Part shown: one piece after another, positions 32,180-33,142 of the stretch
Layout: each line of letters begins with the position of its first letter
Position numbering within the stretch: the stretch's first letter is position 1
Assembly (NCBI GenBank): GCA_031266055.1
Contig: JAISBT010000142.1
Location: 1 to 33,142, forward strand
Source of the DNA: Deltaproteobacteria bacterium
GTDB taxonomy: Bacteria > Desulfobacterota > Desulfovibrionia > Desulfovibrionales > Desulfovibrionaceae
Direction of reading: 5' to 3'
DNA length: 33,142 bases
Notes under the pieces: generated by a model
The model's database searches: none
Told to the model about the DNA's origin: nothing
Seen by the model: only the letters and a program-made list of their open reading frames with translations
Program-made: the position numbers and the translations under genes

Positions 32180-32226
32180 TTCAGCCGTTGCTGCACAGCA
32201 GCTTACGGATGAAGACAGCAGCGATG
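32179..32226 (+). repeat. Family D 48-bp element before cmk
   Basis: Two differences in 48 from the copy at 30796-30843. It is followed by CTTCGCCGTTAAGC, like the right side of the composite hairpin, but the left half of that hairpin is absent and replaced by a family E hairpin. Confidence 0.85.
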
Positions 32227-32232
32227 CTTCGC

Positions 32233-32270
32233 CGTTAAGCGACAATCTCAAGCGTAAAATGCCATAGGAC
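32233..32270 (+). repeat. Repeat carrying the cmk ribosome-binding region
   Basis: CGTTAAGCGACAATCTCAAG and the following AAAATGC match 11361-11399 before rpmH. The copy ends in AGGAC directly before the cmk ATG. Confidence 0.75.
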
Positions 32271-32987
32271 ATGCCGGTGCAAAGAGCAGCCCCTAAAATC
32301 ATTATAACTCTGGACGGCCCGGCAGGTGTCGGAAAAAGCTCTTTGGGCAAGGAGCTGGCCAATGCCCTGCCCCCGGAACTGGGGCTGGCCTTTTTGGACA
32401 CCGGAGCCATGTTTCGCGCAACGGCTTATTTTTTGGGAGAAGCGGCAGGAGAAGCGGACGGGCCGGACAGTCTGGCCGCCAGACTGGAAAAATTGGATTT
32501 TACTCTGCGGGGCTCTGGGGAGGCCAGTGAGCTTTTGTGCAACGGACGCGTCCCGGGCCGGGAAATACGTTCGGAGAGCATTGGAGCGGCGGCCTCCAGG
32601 CTTGCGCTCAACCGCGAGGTACGGGATTTTTTAAGAAAGGCCCAGCAAAAGATCGGCGCGCAATATTCTCTGGTGGCAGAGGGCCGCGATATGGGCACCG
32701 TGGTGTTCCCTTCCGCTGACTGCAAATTTTTTTTGGATGCCAGGCCGGAGGTGCGGGCTCTAAGGCGCAGAAATCAGCTTTTGAATCAGAATGCCGGCAA
32801 GGATGCGCCGGTTCCGGATCTTGAATGTATAGAGCGGCTGATCCGGCAGCGCGACGAACAGGATCGGCAGCGGGCGCTGGCTCCGTTGCGGCCCGCTGAA
32901 GACGCGGTCATTATAGATACCTCCGACCTGGAGCGGGCGGAAGTTCTGGCGAAACTTCTGGCGGAAGTGCGGAAAAAACTGTTGTAG
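32271..32987 (+). CDS. cmk: Cytidylate kinase
   Basis: A 238-aa P-loop nucleotide monophosphate kinase that turns CMP and dCMP into the diphosphates with ATP. It begins KIIITLDGPAGVGKSSLGKELA (P-loop about residues 15-23), has FLDTGAMFRATAYF, then SIGAAASRLALNREVRDFLRKAQ, LVAEGRDMGTVVFPSADCKFFLDA, and the EQDRQRALAPLRPAEDAVIIDTSD end, all diagnostic for Cmk. Length fits the family. The leader and ribosome-binding region come from an interspersed repeat. hisC-cmk adjacency in the same direction may be an operon, but the gap is full of hairpins. Confidence 0.97.
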   Translation: MPVQRAAPKIIITLDGPAGVGKSSLGKELANALPPELGLAFLDTGAMFRATAYFLGEAAGEADGPDSLAARLEKLDFTLRGSGEASELLCNGRVPGREIRSESIGAAASRLALNREVRDFLRKAQQKIGAQYSLVAEGRDMGTVVFPSADCKFFLDARPEVRALRRRNQLLNQNAGKDAPVPDLECIERLIRQRDEQDRQRALAPLRPAEDAVIIDTSDLERAEVLAKLLAEVRKKLL

Positions 32988-33047
32988 TCTGTCCGGCGCA
33001 AGTATGAGCGGTACGTTGTAACAAACACTGCGAAACCTGCGGCGGCC

Positions 33048-33142
33048 GGGGGGGGGGGATCAAAACCCCCCCCCCCATGTTTTGGTTAGACACGGCAGGG
33101 TGGGCGGGGAACAAATTTTTTTTTTTTGGGGGGGGGGGGGTT
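33048..33142. other. Low-quality contig end with homopolymer runs
   Basis: Runs of 11 G (33048-33058), 11 C (33066-33076), 12 T (33116-33127) and 13 G (33128-33140) occur within 95 bases. Nothing like this occurs elsewhere in the window. It most likely reflects sequencing or assembly error. No gene is seen after cmk. Confidence 0.8.

Noticed and set aside
33048-33076. G-run/C-run inverted repeat as a hairpin or G-quadruplex
   Set aside because: It lies at the contig end beside other homopolymer runs and is best explained as sequencing or assembly error.

Overview
This looks like one contig of a high-GC, Gram-negative anaerobe, most likely a host-associated or sediment Desulfovibrionaceae (Desulfobacterota). 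That placement is an inference from several things together: a TAXI-type TRAP transporter, rubrerythrin, a pseudouridine synthase-dephospho-CoA kinase fusion, LPS-type glycosyltransferases and an outer-membrane beta-barrel protein. No rRNA or tRNA gene is visible to test it. The last ~100 bases are homopolymer runs typical of a poor contig end.

Layout. 1-565: non-coding, with a 23-unit CA microsatellite and a near-perfect 16-bp hairpin in the leader of the next gene. 566-6622: a 1551-aa secreted FecR-domain protein with nine ~140-aa repeats, followed by a TPR plus beta-barrel outer-membrane protein resembling Slam (surface lipoprotein assembly modifier); together a candidate surface-protein export pair. 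6690-11130: glycan genes (GT9 heptosyltransferase-like, CgeB-like glycosyltransferase, GDP-L-fucose synthase) interrupted by an AT-richer brnT-brnA toxin-antitoxin cassette with its own promoter and palindromic operator. 11408-17016: the classic rpmH-rnpA-yidD-yidC-jag-mnmE block. 17070-22294: nusB (-), a PilZ protein (+), then on the minus strand a GT4 glycosyltransferase with miaB, and the TAXI binding protein. 22333-24336: fused TRAP permease (-), with a promoter plus terminator/attenuator-like leader upstream. 25000-26641: a lipoprotein and rubrerythrin (+). 26768-29859: dinB and an RluD-CoaE fusion, overlapping by 4 bases (-). 30110-32987: cheW, hisC and cmk (+).

The most striking structure outside genes is a dense set of small interspersed palindromic elements in most intergenic gaps, in at least seven families (called A to H here; no B or C is used alone). 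Copies of family A show compensatory stem changes. Several copies begin exactly on a TAG stop codon, some carry the ribosome-binding region of the next gene, and a 48-bp element (D) sits inside the loops of other hairpins. One ~125-bp composite occurs empty at two sites and, inverted, with the 48-bp element inserted at a third.

Working together: the surface protein, its putative exporter and the glycosyltransferases make an envelope-display region whose leader could be switched by CA-repeat length. The central block covers translation, membrane protein insertion and tRNA modification. All functions are read from sequence motifs; no database search was run.
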